A model generated the notes under the pieces. It made no database searches. It was not told where the DNA came from and saw nothing but the letters and a program-made list of their open reading frames with translations. Shown piece by piece: positions 17,233 through 27,655 of a stretch of DNA of 64,000 nt. The position numbers and the translations under genes were made by a program. Position 1 is the first letter of the stretch, and each line of letters starts with the position of its first letter. Source of the DNA: Zunongwangia atlantica 22II14-10F7 (GTDB taxonomy: Bacteria; Bacteroidota; Bacteroidia; Flavobacteriales; Flavobacteriaceae); contig NZ_ARYN01000003.1 of the NCBI RefSeq assembly GCF_002094855.1, forward strand, positions 62,001-126,000. The letters run 5' to 3'.

Positions 17233-20200
17233 CTCTATTTTTTTCAGATTCATGTAATTCTTTTATAGTTCGCTCTACAGATTCTCGTTCAACTCTTTCT
17301 CCTGTAGCCAGCCATTTGCTTTCTACTTTTATACTATTGGTAATAGAAAGAAGCAAAGGCAATAAGAAAAGTGTTAATAATGTTGCTATCGCAATCCCGT
17401 AACTAATAGAAATTGCCATAGGCTTTAAGAATTGTGCCTGCCTGCTCTTTTCTAAAAGTAATGGCGCCATCCCGGCAATAGTAGTTAAAGAAGTTAAAAA
17501 GATAGCTCTAAAACGAGATTTCCCGGCTTCATAGATCGCATCTTTAAATTTTAAACCATCCCGCAGGTTCCCATTATATTTCCCTATAAGTACGAGCCCA
17601 TCGTTTACCATAATACCAACCAGCGCAATAATTCCTAACGCTGAAAGCATATTGATAGGAAAATCATGAATCCAATGCCCCCAGGCAACACCAATTACAC
17701 TAAACGGAATCATAATCATTAAAAGTAAAGGCTGACTATAACTTCTGAAGGTAAATGCGATAGTTGCATAAATAAGAAATAAAATAACTGGTAATACTGC
17801 ACTTGCTGAACTTACCAATTTGCCGGCTTCACGATTTTGCCCTTCGTAAGAAACACTTAAACTAGGATATTTTGACAGTAAATCTGGCATTACATTTTCC
17901 TGAATATCTGCTAGAATATCTGTAGAACTTCCATTAGGATCTTCCATATCTGCGCTAACCCTAATTTCACGCATTCCATCAAGGTGACTTATAGATTCGG
18001 TTCCTCGAACAATCTCGTAATTTGCTATTTCATCAAACGGTACGCGATTTCCGGTAGGCGTCATAATACGCATATCATCTAAATCGTTAATTGACGATCT
18101 ATTTTCAAGCTCATATCGCACCCAAACTCGTATTTCGTCCTGCCCACGCTGAAAACGCTGTGCCTGCGTCCCAAAGAATCCGTTTCTTACCTGTCGCATA
18201 ACATCGGCAAGATCTAGCCCAAGTGCATAGGCATTGTCTTTTAGCCTAATATTAATTTCCTTAATCCCTTTTGGATCACTATCATTCACATCCTTTAGCA
18301 AAGGATTGTTTTCAAAAATCGCCTTTAGGTCTTCTTTGGCAGCTTCTAGTTCCTCTAAATTATTTCCTAATAAAGAAACAGAAACAGGATCTCCTCCAAA
18401 ATTACCACCAGAACCAAAGGTTAAAGTTTCTACGCCATACACAGGACCAACTTCATCTCGTATAGCGTTGGTGATTTCTGGAGCTCCAAAATCACGCTCT
18501 TCGCCTGGTAATAGATTTACCTGAATAGATCCTTTGTTATTTCCTGGCCCTACTCTTTTTATCGTATTTTCTATTACTGAAAGATTTCCCGTTTGCCGCT
18601 CTGTGAAATCTTCGTTTACTCGCCAGGCTGCCTCTTCGATCATGGTAATAATAGAATCTGTTCTTTGCGGATTCACACCTTCAGGCATTAAAAGATCGAT
18701 CGAAATTCGATCACTCGCTACACTAGGAAACAAGGTAATCCTAATAATATTTCCACCTATAGCGCCAAAAGTAAGTATCAATACTGCCAGTAAAATCCCT
18801 AGACTCAAGATTTGTTGTTTCAGGATAAAATCTAAAATAGGTGCATATAATTTATCCCGAAGAAAGATCATAACACGATCTCCTATTTTATTTACATTCC
18901 TCATTTTTTCGAAGAACTTACCAATAGCCGTTTTAGGTTTTGGCACATTTCGCTTTAATGCTTTAGAATGTGCAATATGTGCTGGTAAAATAATTAATGC
19001 TTCAATTAGCGAAACCACCAAAGTTAGCATTACAACAGTAGAAACTTCTCCAAAGAACTCCCCTATACGGCTATCTAGAAAAAGGAAACTTGCAAAGGCT
19101 AAAATTGTTGTTATGATTGCTGAAATAATTGGCGGCACCACTTCAATCGTTCCATCTAAGGCCGCTTTGATAGGGTTCTTCCCCATCTCGAAATGCTGAT
19201 AAATATTTTCTGAAATCACGATACCATCGTCCACAAGAATCCCAATTACAATGATCATCCCAAAAAGAGAAAGTACGTTTATGGTTACCCCAAATTGTTC
19301 AGCAAAAATAAACATTCCCAAAAAGGCTACTGGCAAACCAAAAGCTACCCAAAAAGCCAATCGTGTATTTAAGAATAGGGATAAAAAGAAAAGCACCAAA
19401 ACAATCCCCATCACCCCATTTTCTACTAAAAGCTGAGTTCTTTCCTGTAATCGAATAGAGGAATCAAAAATCACATCAAGCTGCACATTACTGCTTTTAC
19501 GATTGTAATCTTCAATATATTCGTTTACCTGTGCTGCAGCGGCCAGTAAATCTTCAGAATTGGTATTACTAATCGTTACGTTTACACTTTGATTTCCGTT
19601 AAAAAACGATGCATTAGGTGTTTCAGAGAATTGATCTGAAACCCTGGCAATATCTGAAAGTCTTATAATCTCCCCACTAGTGGTAGATTTTAAAACCAAA
19701 TCCTGTAAATCTTCAGCATAATAAGAACGATTGTTCGCTCTAATCAAATAATCCTCGCTACTGGTTTTTATAGTTCCTCCAGTAGTTAAAATATTAGCTC
19801 CTGCAACGGCCTGGGCTACATCCTCAAAAGTAAGATTGTACGCTAAAAGATCATTTTCTCTAACTGCAATTTCAATTTCTTCTTCTGGAAAACCATCGAT
19901 TTCAATTTGCGAAATACCCTCCATCATTCGCAGATCATTCTCGATCTGCTCACTAATTCTTTTTAAGGTTACCAGCGGAATTTTCTCTCCACTAATGGCA
20001 AACCTAATGGTAGGACGTATAGATTCTTCTTTTGCAACGATTAAAGGTTCCATTCCAGTAGGAAAAGTGGGAACACGGTCTACCGCATTTTTCACCTCGG
20101 TAAGCATCACGTCGATATTCTCGTCTCGCTCGATCTCTACCGTAATCGAACCACCACTCTCCCGTGCTACAGAAGTTACACGTTCTATCCCGTCTAAACC

Positions 20201-20419
20201 TTTTAAATTATCTTCGATTTTAAGAATAATTCCTTCTTCGATCTCCTCGGGTGCAGATCCTGGATAAGTTACATCGATATTAATCATTCTGCTTTCCTCT
20301 AGCGGGAAAAACGAAGATTTAAGCGTTAAAGCTCCAATAGCTCCAAATAAAAGAAAGGCGATAATCACGATATTTACCGCTACTTCGTACTTTATAAAGT
20401 AACCAATAAGTTTTCTCAA
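17222..20419 (-). CDS. RND efflux transporter permease (AcrB/MMPL-like)
   Basis: A 1065-residue inner membrane pump of the AcrB/HAE superfamily, the usual length for the family. There is one N-terminal transmembrane helix (10-30), a large periplasmic porter loop (about 35-330), six helices including the conserved GILVDDGIVISENIYQH region in TM4, a second porter loop (about 560-850) and six further helices with GIMVNDGLVLIGKYN. The two Asp of the IVDDG motif are the expected proton-relay residues. It exports small compounds together with the adaptor (20422-21558) and TolC-like channel (15886-17232). The adaptor stop is 2 bp upstream. The substrate is not predictable from sequence. Confidence 0.95.
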   Translation of the reverse strand: MRKLIGYFIKYEVAVNIVIIAFLLFGAIGALTLKSSFFPLEESRMINIDVTYPGSAPEEIEEGIILKIEDNLKGLDGIERVTSVARESGGSITVEIERDENIDVMLTEVKNAVDRVPTFPTGMEPLIVAKEESIRPTIRFAISGEKIPLVTLKRISEQIENDLRMMEGISQIEIDGFPEEEIEIAVRENDLLAYNLTFEDVAQAVAGANILTTGGTIKTSSEDYLIRANNRSYYAEDLQDLVLKSTTSGEIIRLSDIARVSDQFSETPNASFFNGNQSVNVTISNTNSEDLLAAAAQVNEYIEDYNRKSSNVQLDVIFDSSIRLQERTQLLVENGVMGIVLVLFFLSLFLNTRLAFWVAFGLPVAFLGMFIFAEQFGVTINVLSLFGMIIVIGILVDDGIVISENIYQHFEMGKNPIKAALDGTIEVVPPIISAIITTILAFASFLFLDSRIGEFFGEVSTVVMLTLVVSLIEALIILPAHIAHSKALKRNVPKPKTAIGKFFEKMRNVNKIGDRVMIFLRDKLYAPILDFILKQQILSLGILLAVLILTFGAIGGNIIRITLFPSVASDRISIDLLMPEGVNPQRTDSIITMIEEAAWRVNEDFTERQTGNLSVIENTIKRVGPGNNKGSIQVNLLPGEERDFGAPEITNAIRDEVGPVYGVETLTFGSGGNFGGDPVSVSLLGNNLEELEAAKEDLKAIFENNPLLKDVNDSDPKGIKEINIRLKDNAYALGLDLADVMRQVRNGFFGTQAQRFQRGQDEIRVWVRYELENRSSINDLDDMRIMTPTGNRVPFDEIANYEIVRGTESISHLDGMREIRVSADMEDPNGSSTDILADIQENVMPDLLSKYPSLSVSYEGQNREAGKLVSSASAVLPVILFLIYATIAFTFRSYSQPLLLMIMIPFSVIGVAWGHWIHDFPINMLSALGIIALVGIMVNDGLVLIGKYNGNLRDGLKFKDAIYEAGKSRFRAIFLTSLTTIAGMAPLLLEKSRQAQFLKPMAISISYGIAIATLLTLFLLPLLLSITNSIKVESKWLATGERVERESVERTIKELHESEKNRDEY

Positions 20420-20421
20420 AG

Positions 20422-21558
20422 CTATTCTGTTTTTGCGGTGTCTTCTACTTCTTCAGCATTTACCAATTGCCCGGCGTAAGCTCCCGGCACAGATGCTGCA
20501 AGCATTCTTGTACCGTCTTCTAAACCTTTTACAACAACCGTTTCTGTACTAAAATAAACTGGTTCTACTCGAACTAAATCCAAAACGCTATCTTTTACCA
20601 CGTAAACTTTAGAACGTTCTACTAATAATTCCCTTGGGATTTCAAGGGCATTTGGTTCTTCCTTAGCATCGAGCATTGCTTCCAGATACATCCCTTCCTG
20701 AATATTTTGTCCTTCAACTCGAATAAATACCTGAATGGTTTGTGTTTCAAGATTTACTTTTCCGTTAATTCGGCTTACGGTACCGGTGTATTGCTGCGTT
20801 CTATCTAAATTCTGAAGTTTTACTTCTTTACCAATAGCTAATAAATCACTAAACTTTTTGGCTATAGAAACCTGCAGCTCATAAACTGATGGATCTATAA
20901 ATTCACCCAATTTTTGTCCAGACCTAATAAGCGTTCCTTCTTTTACTAAAGCTTCGGTAAGAATTCCATCGAAAGGCGCTACGTGCGTATATTTTCTTAA
21001 ACGCTCTTCCAGGTTTTTAATATTGTAATATGCAGATACAATTCCGCGGCCACTTATAAAATACTTTTCTTTATCGGTTTCAATTTCAGGGAGTTCAGGA
21101 ACCGATTTTGTAATATCGAAATTGTTTAAATAATCCTGCCATTTTTCAAAAACTTCAGGATAATCCAAACGCAAATCTGGCATAATCGCTGTAATACTAT
21201 TATACAAATCACTTTTAGCAGATTGTACGCTGGCGGCATATTCCGCAGAATCGATATTCAATAAAATCTGACCTCTTTTATATTCCTGCCCGGGCAAGAA
21301 ATTATGACTACTACTTCTAAATATCCCCTGAACCTCTGAGTAAAGTTCGAGTTTTCTTAGAGCAGAAACATTTCCATTAGCAGGAATACTAATAGGAACA
21401 GTGTCGTTTTTTACTGTTTTTACAAATACGTTTTTTACAACTTTTTGAATTTCGGGATCTTTTTTGACGTTGCTATCGATGATCCACTTTGCTGCAAATA
21501 CGGCCCCAACGATGAGAAGGAGTCCAAGACCTGAAAGAATTATTTTGCGTTTATCCAT
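20422..21558 (-). CDS. RND efflux periplasmic adaptor subunit (HlyD/MFP)
   Basis: A 378-residue membrane fusion protein. A single N-terminal helix (9-28) anchors it to the inner membrane. Then come the split lipoyl/barrel-sandwich segments (about 65-105 and 195-230, with HVAPFDGILTEALVKEG), an alpha-hairpin between them, a beta-barrel domain and a membrane-proximal domain near the C-terminus. It links the RND pump to the TolC duct. It heads the three-component operon, 64 bp downstream of the ABC-F gene on the same strand; that gap is AT-rich and could hold a promoter, but I see no perfect one. Confidence 0.92.
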   Translation of the reverse strand: MDKRKIILSGLGLLLIVGAVFAAKWIIDSNVKKDPEIQKVVKNVFVKTVKNDTVPISIPANGNVSALRKLELYSEVQGIFRSSSHNFLPGQEYKRGQILLNIDSAEYAASVQSAKSDLYNSITAIMPDLRLDYPEVFEKWQDYLNNFDITKSVPELPEIETDKEKYFISGRGIVSAYYNIKNLEERLRKYTHVAPFDGILTEALVKEGTLIRSGQKLGEFIDPSVYELQVSIAKKFSDLLAIGKEVKLQNLDRTQQYTGTVSRINGKVNLETQTIQVFIRVEGQNIQEGMYLEAMLDAKEEPNALEIPRELLVERSKVYVVKDSVLDLVRVEPVYFSTETVVVKGLEDGTRMLAASVPGAYAGQLVNAEEVEDTAKTE

Positions 21559-21622
21559 AATTATTTAATTGGACTCTTAAAACTCGTTAAAGTTTAATTG
21601 AATATCTTAATTTTTTAAGAAA

Positions 21623-23539
21623 CTAGCTTATTTCTTCTATTTCTAGCTGCAAATCCTCCCATTCCTTCATCAAAGATTTAAGATATTTCTTCTTATCATT
21701 ATAGCTATCTAAAAAGCCTGCCTGAGCAATGGTTTTTTCGTAGTTAGTTGCTAAATCATGATCTTTTTTCTTAAGCTCTTTTTCGATTTTGGTGATTTTC
21801 GACTCTATTTTGCTAAGCTTATTATTTAGCGTTTTTAACTTCTTTTGATCTTCGTAAGATTGCTTTTCTGAAGTTTCTTTTTTCACCGCTGTTTTAGGAG
21901 CTTTATCTCTTTTCTCTACAGCACGCATATCTTCAAGTTTACGCTGCTCTAAATAATAATCGATATCTCCTAAATACTCTTTTATTTGTTTATTTCTGAA
22001 TTCGTAAACCGTACTGGTTAAGCCCTGAAGAAAATCCCTGTCGTGAGAAACAATGATTAAGGTTCCTTCAAAATTCTTACAGGCTTCTTTTAAAACATTT
22101 TTAGATTTAATATCCAGGTGGTTGGTAGGCTCATCCATCACCAGCACATTAAAAGGCTGTAGCAACATTTTACAAAGTGCAAGCCTGTTACGTTCCCCTC
22201 CAGATAATACTTTTACTTTTTTATCTACATCGTCCCCGCGGAATAAGAACGACCCCAACATATCTCTAACTTTAGCTCGATTACTCTCGTTTGCAGCATC
22301 GACCATAGTATCGTAAATACTTTTTTCTCCGTCTAAATAATCGGCCTGATTTTGTGCAAAATAACCCAGTTGAACGTTATGCCCTAATTTTAGATTACCT
22401 GAATGAGAAATTTCATCGATAATAATTTTAGCCAGTGTGGTTTTCCCCTGTCCGTTTTGTCCAACAAAGGCAATTTTACTACCACGCTCAATAAGCAAAT
22501 TAATATCGTCTAAAACCTGGTGTTCCCCATATGCCTTACCAACATGCTCGGCTTCTACAACAACTTTCCCAGGCTGTACAGAAACCGGAAAACTAATATT
22601 CATCACCGCATTATCATCTTCATCTACTTCAATACGATTAACTTTATCCAGTTTTTTAATTAAAGATTGCGCCATAGAAGCTTTAGATGCTTTTGCTCTA
22701 AACTTTTCGATAAGCTTCTCTGTCTGTTCAATCTCTTTTTGCTGATTTTTCTGAGCGGCTAATTGTTGTTCCCTAAGTTCACTTCGTAGCTCCAGATATT
22801 TAGAATATGGCTTTTTATAATCGTAAATTCGGCCTAAGGAAATTTCTATCGTTCGGTTGGTTACATTATCCAAGAACATTTTATCGTGAGAAACCAGGAT
22901 CACACAACCGGGATAAGAATTAAGGAAACTTTCTAACCAAATGATACTTTCAATATCCAAGTGGTTGGTAGGCTCATCGAGTAATAGAATATCGTTATTC
23001 TGAAGTAAAAGCTTTGCCAGTTCTATTCGCATTCTCCATCCTCCAGAAAATGTATCGGTTAGTTTTTCAAAGTCTTCTCGTTTAAAACCAAGACCAAGCA
23101 AAACCTTCTCTGTATCTCCTTCATAATTATAACCACCAATAATTTCGTATTGATGGGTAACATCGGTAAGTTCCTGAATTAATTCAGTATAAGAATCACT
23201 TTCGTAATCTGTACGGGTAGCTAATTGATGATTAATTTCATTCATTTTAGCTTCCAGACGTTTAATTTCTTCAAAAGCCTGATAAGCTTCATCTAAAACA
23301 GTAAGACCTTGTACAAAATCGATATCCTGCTTAAGAAAACCAATTCTTAGATCTTTATCCTTGGCAATCTGTCCGCTATCATATTCCTGATCTCCAGAAA
23401 TAATTTTTAGCATTGTAGATTTTCCAGCTCCATTTTTACCAATAAGACCTATACGGTCACCGGCACCTAAACGAAAACTAATTTCCTGAAATAAATATTC
23501 TCCTTGAAAAGAGACTGAAAGATTATGTATGTTGAGCAT
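21623..23539 (-). CDS. ABC-F family ATP-binding protein
   Basis: A 638-residue soluble ATPase with two ABC cassettes and no membrane segments. Walker A motifs are GKNGAGKST (about 37-45) and GQNGQGKTT (about 365-373). Signature motifs are FSGGWRMR and LSGGERNR, each followed by Walker B LLLDEPTNHLD or LVMDEPTNHLD. The cassettes are joined by the charged linker typical of ABC-F proteins, and the C-terminus (540-638) is a long basic coiled coil like Uup/YbiT types. ABC-F proteins act on the ribosome or in translation quality control; some give antibiotic resistance. This one looks like a housekeeping member. It is divergent from the DUF983 gene. Confidence 0.93.
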   Translation of the reverse strand: MLNIHNLSVSFQGEYLFQEISFRLGAGDRIGLIGKNGAGKSTMLKIISGDQEYDSGQIAKDKDLRIGFLKQDIDFVQGLTVLDEAYQAFEEIKRLEAKMNEINHQLATRTDYESDSYTELIQELTDVTHQYEIIGGYNYEGDTEKVLLGLGFKREDFEKLTDTFSGGWRMRIELAKLLLQNNDILLLDEPTNHLDIESIIWLESFLNSYPGCVILVSHDKMFLDNVTNRTIEISLGRIYDYKKPYSKYLELRSELREQQLAAQKNQQKEIEQTEKLIEKFRAKASKASMAQSLIKKLDKVNRIEVDEDDNAVMNISFPVSVQPGKVVVEAEHVGKAYGEHQVLDDINLLIERGSKIAFVGQNGQGKTTLAKIIIDEISHSGNLKLGHNVQLGYFAQNQADYLDGEKSIYDTMVDAANESNRAKVRDMLGSFLFRGDDVDKKVKVLSGGERNRLALCKMLLQPFNVLVMDEPTNHLDIKSKNVLKEACKNFEGTLIIVSHDRDFLQGLTSTVYEFRNKQIKEYLGDIDYYLEQRKLEDMRAVEKRDKAPKTAVKKETSEKQSYEDQKKLKTLNNKLSKIESKITKIEKELKKKDHDLATNYEKTIAQAGFLDSYNDKKKYLKSLMKEWEDLQLEIEEIS

Positions 23540-23605
23540 TATTGTAACTAAAGTATCTTATGATTCGTGCAAAGATGACTAAATTTGTAATGCAAAAAAA
23601 ATATT

Positions 23606-24007
23606 ATGAAATTCTTGAAAGGCACTAAGTTGTATAGCATATTCACCGGCACCTGTCCTGTATGCCAGGAAGAAAGCATGTACAAAGAGAAAAACCCTTT
23701 TAAACTAAGCAAGGTGTACGAAATGCACGAGCATTGTTCACATTGCGGGACTAAGTACAAAATAGAGCCTTCTTTCTTTTATGGAGCTATGTATGTTAGT
23801 TATGCGGTTGGAGTTGCGTTTTCTGTTGCTGCCTTTATCATTGCACATTATTTTTTGGGCGGCGGACTATTAACTTCCTTCTTCGCGATCGTTGGGACAT
23901 TAATTGTTTTTATGCCTATAATTATGCGACTTTCGAGAAATATATGGATCAATTTTTTCCTAAATTACGATAAGGACGCTGTTAAAAAGACGAAACGAAA
24001 AGTTTAG
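23606..24007 (+). CDS. DUF983 family membrane protein
   Basis: A 133-residue protein with an N-terminal zinc-ribbon-like set (CPVC at 17-20 and CSHC at 44-47) followed by two transmembrane helices (about 63-84 and 88-108) and a basic tail. This is the standard DUF983 layout. The function is unknown. It is transcribed divergently from the ABC-F gene over a 66-bp gap, and its last 4 bp overlap the tail-to-tail flavoprotein gene. Confidence 0.88.
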   Translation: MKFLKGTKLYSIFTGTCPVCQEESMYKEKNPFKLSKVYEMHEHCSHCGTKYKIEPSFFYGAMYVSYAVGVAFSVAAFIIAHYFLGGGLLTSFFAIVGTLIVFMPIIMRLSRNIWINFFLNYDKDAVKKTKRKV

Positions 24008-25059
24008 GATTTATAAAATTTCTTCTGAAAACGTCGAATATCGACTTCTGGCGGTAAAGGAATTTCATCTTCTATAAAATTAAGCAGCTTTTCTGAAATC
24101 AAAGGTGCAATTAAAACACCACGGCTTCCAAAACCATTACAGATAAACAATCGTTGATGCTCTGGATGATTTCCTGCCAACGGACGACGATCTGATGTCG
24201 CTGGGCGTATCCCGGCAACCTGATCTACAATTTCGTATTTACAGTTTATAACTTTATCGAGATCCGCCTGCAATTTTTCTTTTGCAGCTAAAGTTGGCTG
24301 CTGAGTTTTATCCTGATGATTATATGTAGCCCCAACTTTATATAAATCCTTTCCTAACGGGAGGATAAAAATCGATGATTTTACGGCCTGTTTTAACTGA
24401 AGTTCTTCCGATTTTATCACAAGATACTCTCCTTTATTCCCTCGCAATGGCAAATAATTGAAGTAAGGATTATTTACCACACCATAACCCTCACAAAAAA
24501 CAATATGTCTAGCTTCCAACCCATCATAAGAAACTGAATCCTTATTAATTTTCAGTTTAGAATAATCGAAGCGTTTATTTTTTAATATTTGACGTTTTTC
24601 AAGGTATTTTTTATAGGATTCAACAAGAAGTTCGGTATCCAATGCTCCGGTTTTTTCTACTTTCCCAAAAGAAAAATCTCCAGGAATAGAATCATTCACC
24701 TGCCGTATAAGTTGTGTATTTAAAAAGGGAGAAAGCCTAAAATTATCGGCAGCTTCAAACCAGTTATTCTGTTCTTCAACCGAATGAAATCTACGATAAA
24801 TATTAAATGGGCGTATTAGCTTCTCATTAAGCTTTTCTTCAAGTTTTTGATAAAAAGGAATAGAATAATTTATCTGTTTATCGGCTTCCCAGGCAAGTGT
24901 AAAACGCTTTAAAATAACAGGATTATAAATCCCGCCAGCAACTTTTGTTGATGTTTGAGAATCATCTTCAAAAACAACAAAACTGCGTTTTCGCCCCTCT
25001 AATTGGTTAGATAATGCAATACCACTAAGCCCTAAACCAACAACTATATAATCTAGCAT
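24004..25059 (-). CDS. DAO-like FAD-dependent oxidoreductase
   Basis: A 351-residue flavoprotein with an N-terminal FAD-binding Rossmann motif (VVGLGLSGIALSNQL, about 6-20) and the C-terminal DAO fold signature RPATSDRRPLAG (about 296-307) followed by GFGSRGV. It belongs to the glycine/D-amino acid oxidase family, related to the oxidase half of MnmC. The substrate is unknown. It follows gldN on the same strand, but a strong terminator at 25091-25117 separates them. Its 3' end overlaps the convergent DUF983 gene. Confidence 0.88.
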   Translation of the reverse strand: MLDYIVVGLGLSGIALSNQLEGRKRSFVVFEDDSQTSTKVAGGIYNPVILKRFTLAWEADKQINYSIPFYQKLEEKLNEKLIRPFNIYRRFHSVEEQNNWFEAADNFRLSPFLNTQLIRQVNDSIPGDFSFGKVEKTGALDTELLVESYKKYLEKRQILKNKRFDYSKLKINKDSVSYDGLEARHIVFCEGYGVVNNPYFNYLPLRGNKGEYLVIKSEELQLKQAVKSSIFILPLGKDLYKVGATYNHQDKTQQPTLAAKEKLQADLDKVINCKYEIVDQVAGIRPATSDRRPLAGNHPEHQRLFICNGFGSRGVLIAPLISEKLLNFIEDEIPLPPEVDIRRFQKKFYKS

Positions 25060-25090
25060 ACTCTCCTATTAATACTACAAATTAAGAATA

Positions 25091-25117
25091 AAAAAAGCGC
25101 CTCTAAAAGGCGCTTTT
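25091..25117 (-). terminator. Terminator of the gldKLMN operon
   Basis: A 10-bp stem (aaaagcgcct at 25093-25102 with aggcgctttt at 25108-25117), reading leftward into a run of T. It lies 25 bp past the gldN stop. Confidence 0.85.
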
Positions 25118-25141
25118 CAATTATTTTTTGAGAATTATAAA

Positions 25142-26035
25142 TTAATAATTCCACATATCCTGTTCGAAGTTTCGAATCTGCTCTTTAATACGTTCAGATT
25201 CCAATAATTGCATAAAACTATTATCTACAATATAATCATTAATCTGGCGATCTCCCTGCACGTTATCCTCTTTAAAGATTACAGCATTAAATCTTCTGGC
25301 GTTTAGCAATTGATCAAAAGAAATAGTTGTATTGTTACCAATATAAGCTTTTGCATCATAAAGCACTTCTCTGGCATCTGGGTACCAAACCCAGAAAAGA
25401 TCTACTAATTCATTCCCAAGTTCAGAATCATCCATAAAGTTAACATCTGGAGCCCTTGGTGCAATACCTAAAATACGATATTTAAGTTCTGCCTGTCTTT
25501 TATCAAAATACCAGATTCCACGAATTTTATACTCCTGGATATCTGCAGCTCCAAGATCTCTACGATCTATAAATTGCGCGTCTACTTCTTGTCCGGCATT
25601 ATATTGCTCGATACCGGCATTTGTGGTATCTACTTTAGAAATTGTTGCCTGAATATCCTTAAGAGTTCTTTTTTCAGTAAAGTAAGAATCGGCATAAATA
25701 TTTTCGATTTTACCGTCTTTTATCCCACGAATTAAAACATGATATAAAGACCTTCTGTTTGCAGAAATATTTAAAGTATCTACAGGATAATATAAAGGAA
25801 AATTCACTCTTTCATCCAAATCAATAATTTCCCATGTTCCTTTAGACCAAAGTACATCACGATCATCTACATAACCATATTCTAAGGGACCACCATCAAC
25901 ATCCTCTGCAATTTCAGCATTAGCTGATTTCCCAATATCCTCTGGCTTCTTCGCATTCAAAATATTAGCTGTTTGTGCAAGACTGGAAAAACCAACTAGC
26001 AAAAACAAACTATATATTATATATTTCCCTTTCAT
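25142..26035 (-). CDS. gldN: Gliding motility / T9SS protein GldN
   Basis: A 297-residue periplasmic protein with a signal peptide (MKGKYIIYSLFLLVGFSSLAQ). The body matches GldN/PorN in order and motifs: the WSKGTWEIIDLDERVNFPLYYP region, then the DLFWVWYPDAREVL segment. GldN with GldK forms the large ring on the periplasmic face of the outer membrane in the type IX secretion system. It starts 15 bp after gldM and is last in the operon. Confidence 0.95.
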   Translation of the reverse strand: MKGKYIIYSLFLLVGFSSLAQTANILNAKKPEDIGKSANAEIAEDVDGGPLEYGYVDDRDVLWSKGTWEIIDLDERVNFPLYYPVDTLNISANRRSLYHVLIRGIKDGKIENIYADSYFTEKRTLKDIQATISKVDTTNAGIEQYNAGQEVDAQFIDRRDLGAADIQEYKIRGIWYFDKRQAELKYRILGIAPRAPDVNFMDDSELGNELVDLFWVWYPDAREVLYDAKAYIGNNTTISFDQLLNARRFNAVIFKEDNVQGDRQINDYIVDNSFMQLLESERIKEQIRNFEQDMWNY

Positions 26036-26050
26036 AATAATCTACTTTTC

Positions 26051-27610
26051 TTAATTCGTAAGTTCTATAAAAACCGGAGCTATCTTCTTAAGCTTATAAC
26101 CACTATTAGTAGTTAGAGTAGCATCGATATCAAAAATCTGAACCGTTTCTCCTCTACCAGCTCTACGTAGTGCCGCTTTAGCAGCATTATCTAATCTATT
26201 TCCTCGAACTGTTACCGTTGGTTGTCCAGAAACTTTAAAACTGAAACCATTAACTCTTAAACCAATATCGAAATCAAAATCCAATAACTCTGCACCAACT
26301 TCAGAAACCTCTAAACTATTTCGTTGCATTTTCACTGATCCTGTTTCCTTTCTAATCGATCCAACCGGACTTGGAATATCTTTAATTCTGAATGTTGAAC
26401 TAGATGGGTAACTTTTCCCATCAATAGTTCCTGTTACATTAATCTTAACTTCTCTTTGCTGAAGTGTAGTCACATCCATCACGTAACTACTTCCTGAAGT
26501 TCTTGATAAACCAGGTGCATTTGCCTGAACATTATTATCTGGAACACCAGCCATAGAAATGGTTAGCGGGTTTTTTACTCCACGATATAACACATTCATT
26601 TTATCAGCTGAAATTGTTGCTGAATTTGGCTTTGGAATTACAGCAAACTTTTGATTTACAGCAACCTCTATAGGCTCTTCTCCACCTTCATTAAATATTA
26701 ATTGTCCAGTAATTGTATGATCTCCTGCATTTCCTGCCGGAACATTTAAAATAACTTTACCCCCTTGAAGTGAATAATCACTTTCAGAAAGTGTTCTACC
26801 GTCTAATTTTAATTCAATCTTGTTAGGCTTTGTTGTTTCATCACTTCTACCTAGAACAATAGCTCCATCAAAAGTTTCTCCTTGATAATAAGCAGATTTC
26901 TCAGTTTCTAGGATCGTAGTATAATTACTCATAGAAACTTCCTCTTGCAATTGTCCTGCTAACATTGCAGATAGGACATCATTCTCGGTTGTTTTAACGT
27001 CAGATTGCAATTGAGTTAGCTGAGTAATTGAAGCGATTAAAGGAAAACCTTCAAAGTTATACGTTAACCAAGGCTTTTTAGTTCCTTCGCTATCCTCTAC
27101 TTCATCAGTATTAAATTTACGTGCTATTTCATTATTTAAGGTACTAAAATCTTCTCCTAAAGTGCTAATGATTCCTTCACGATAAGTGTTTATCTTTTCT
27201 ACAAACTCCTCACCTTCTGGACTAATCTTACCTCCTTTAAAGAATTTCTCGTCTAAAACATCTGGTTTGTCCATCGCCTGATAATCCTGCGGATCGTCCA
27301 ATTCACCAGTCAAATCAGTTTTTACTCCTGCGATATAAGTATCTAGTTCCTGAGAAAGTTGATTTATAGTTTCAGCTTTTTGAGCTAATTGCGCATATTT
27401 TTCAGCCTGCTCACCAGCTTTTGTTTGTAAGCCTTGCATTGCAGCAACATTTCTTTGCTCGGTAGTGGCGTTAGATTCCTCTAACTTTTCATTCATTGAA
27501 CCAAAGGCTACCAAAACCTCTTTTGACATATTAAGCGCCATCATAGCGATGAACACTAAATACATCAGGTTGATCATTTTCTGCCTTGGGCTTTGTTTTC
27601 CTGATGCCAT
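26051..27610 (-). CDS. gldM: T9SS motor protein GldM
   Basis: A 519-residue inner membrane protein. After the short cytoplasmic MASGKQSPRQKM there is one transmembrane helix (about 13-32, MINLMYLVFIAMMALNMS), then a periplasmic region of one helical domain (35-220) and three beta-rich domains (225-519), as known for GldM/PorM. Two GldM with five GldL form the rotary proton-driven motor of gliding and type IX secretion; the periplasmic shaft meets the GldK-GldN ring. It sits between gldL (45-bp gap) and gldN (15-bp gap). Confidence 0.96.
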   Translation of the reverse strand: MASGKQSPRQKMINLMYLVFIAMMALNMSKEVLVAFGSMNEKLEESNATTEQRNVAAMQGLQTKAGEQAEKYAQLAQKAETINQLSQELDTYIAGVKTDLTGELDDPQDYQAMDKPDVLDEKFFKGGKISPEGEEFVEKINTYREGIISTLGEDFSTLNNEIARKFNTDEVEDSEGTKKPWLTYNFEGFPLIASITQLTQLQSDVKTTENDVLSAMLAGQLQEEVSMSNYTTILETEKSAYYQGETFDGAIVLGRSDETTKPNKIELKLDGRTLSESDYSLQGGKVILNVPAGNAGDHTITGQLIFNEGGEEPIEVAVNQKFAVIPKPNSATISADKMNVLYRGVKNPLTISMAGVPDNNVQANAPGLSRTSGSSYVMDVTTLQQREVKINVTGTIDGKSYPSSSTFRIKDIPSPVGSIRKETGSVKMQRNSLEVSEVGAELLDFDFDIGLRVNGFSFKVSGQPTVTVRGNRLDNAAKAALRRAGRGETVQIFDIDATLTTNSGYKLKKIAPVFIELTN

Positions 27611-27655
27611 TTATTTTATCTTCTAATTAGTTTATTAATATATAAAGTCTAAAAA

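Noticed and set aside
18234-19199. Long plus-strand open frames (up to 221 codons) opposite the RND permease gene
   Set aside because: They are antisense shadows; the minus strand encodes an uninterrupted, clearly homologous pump here, and the shadow products have no recognisable domain.
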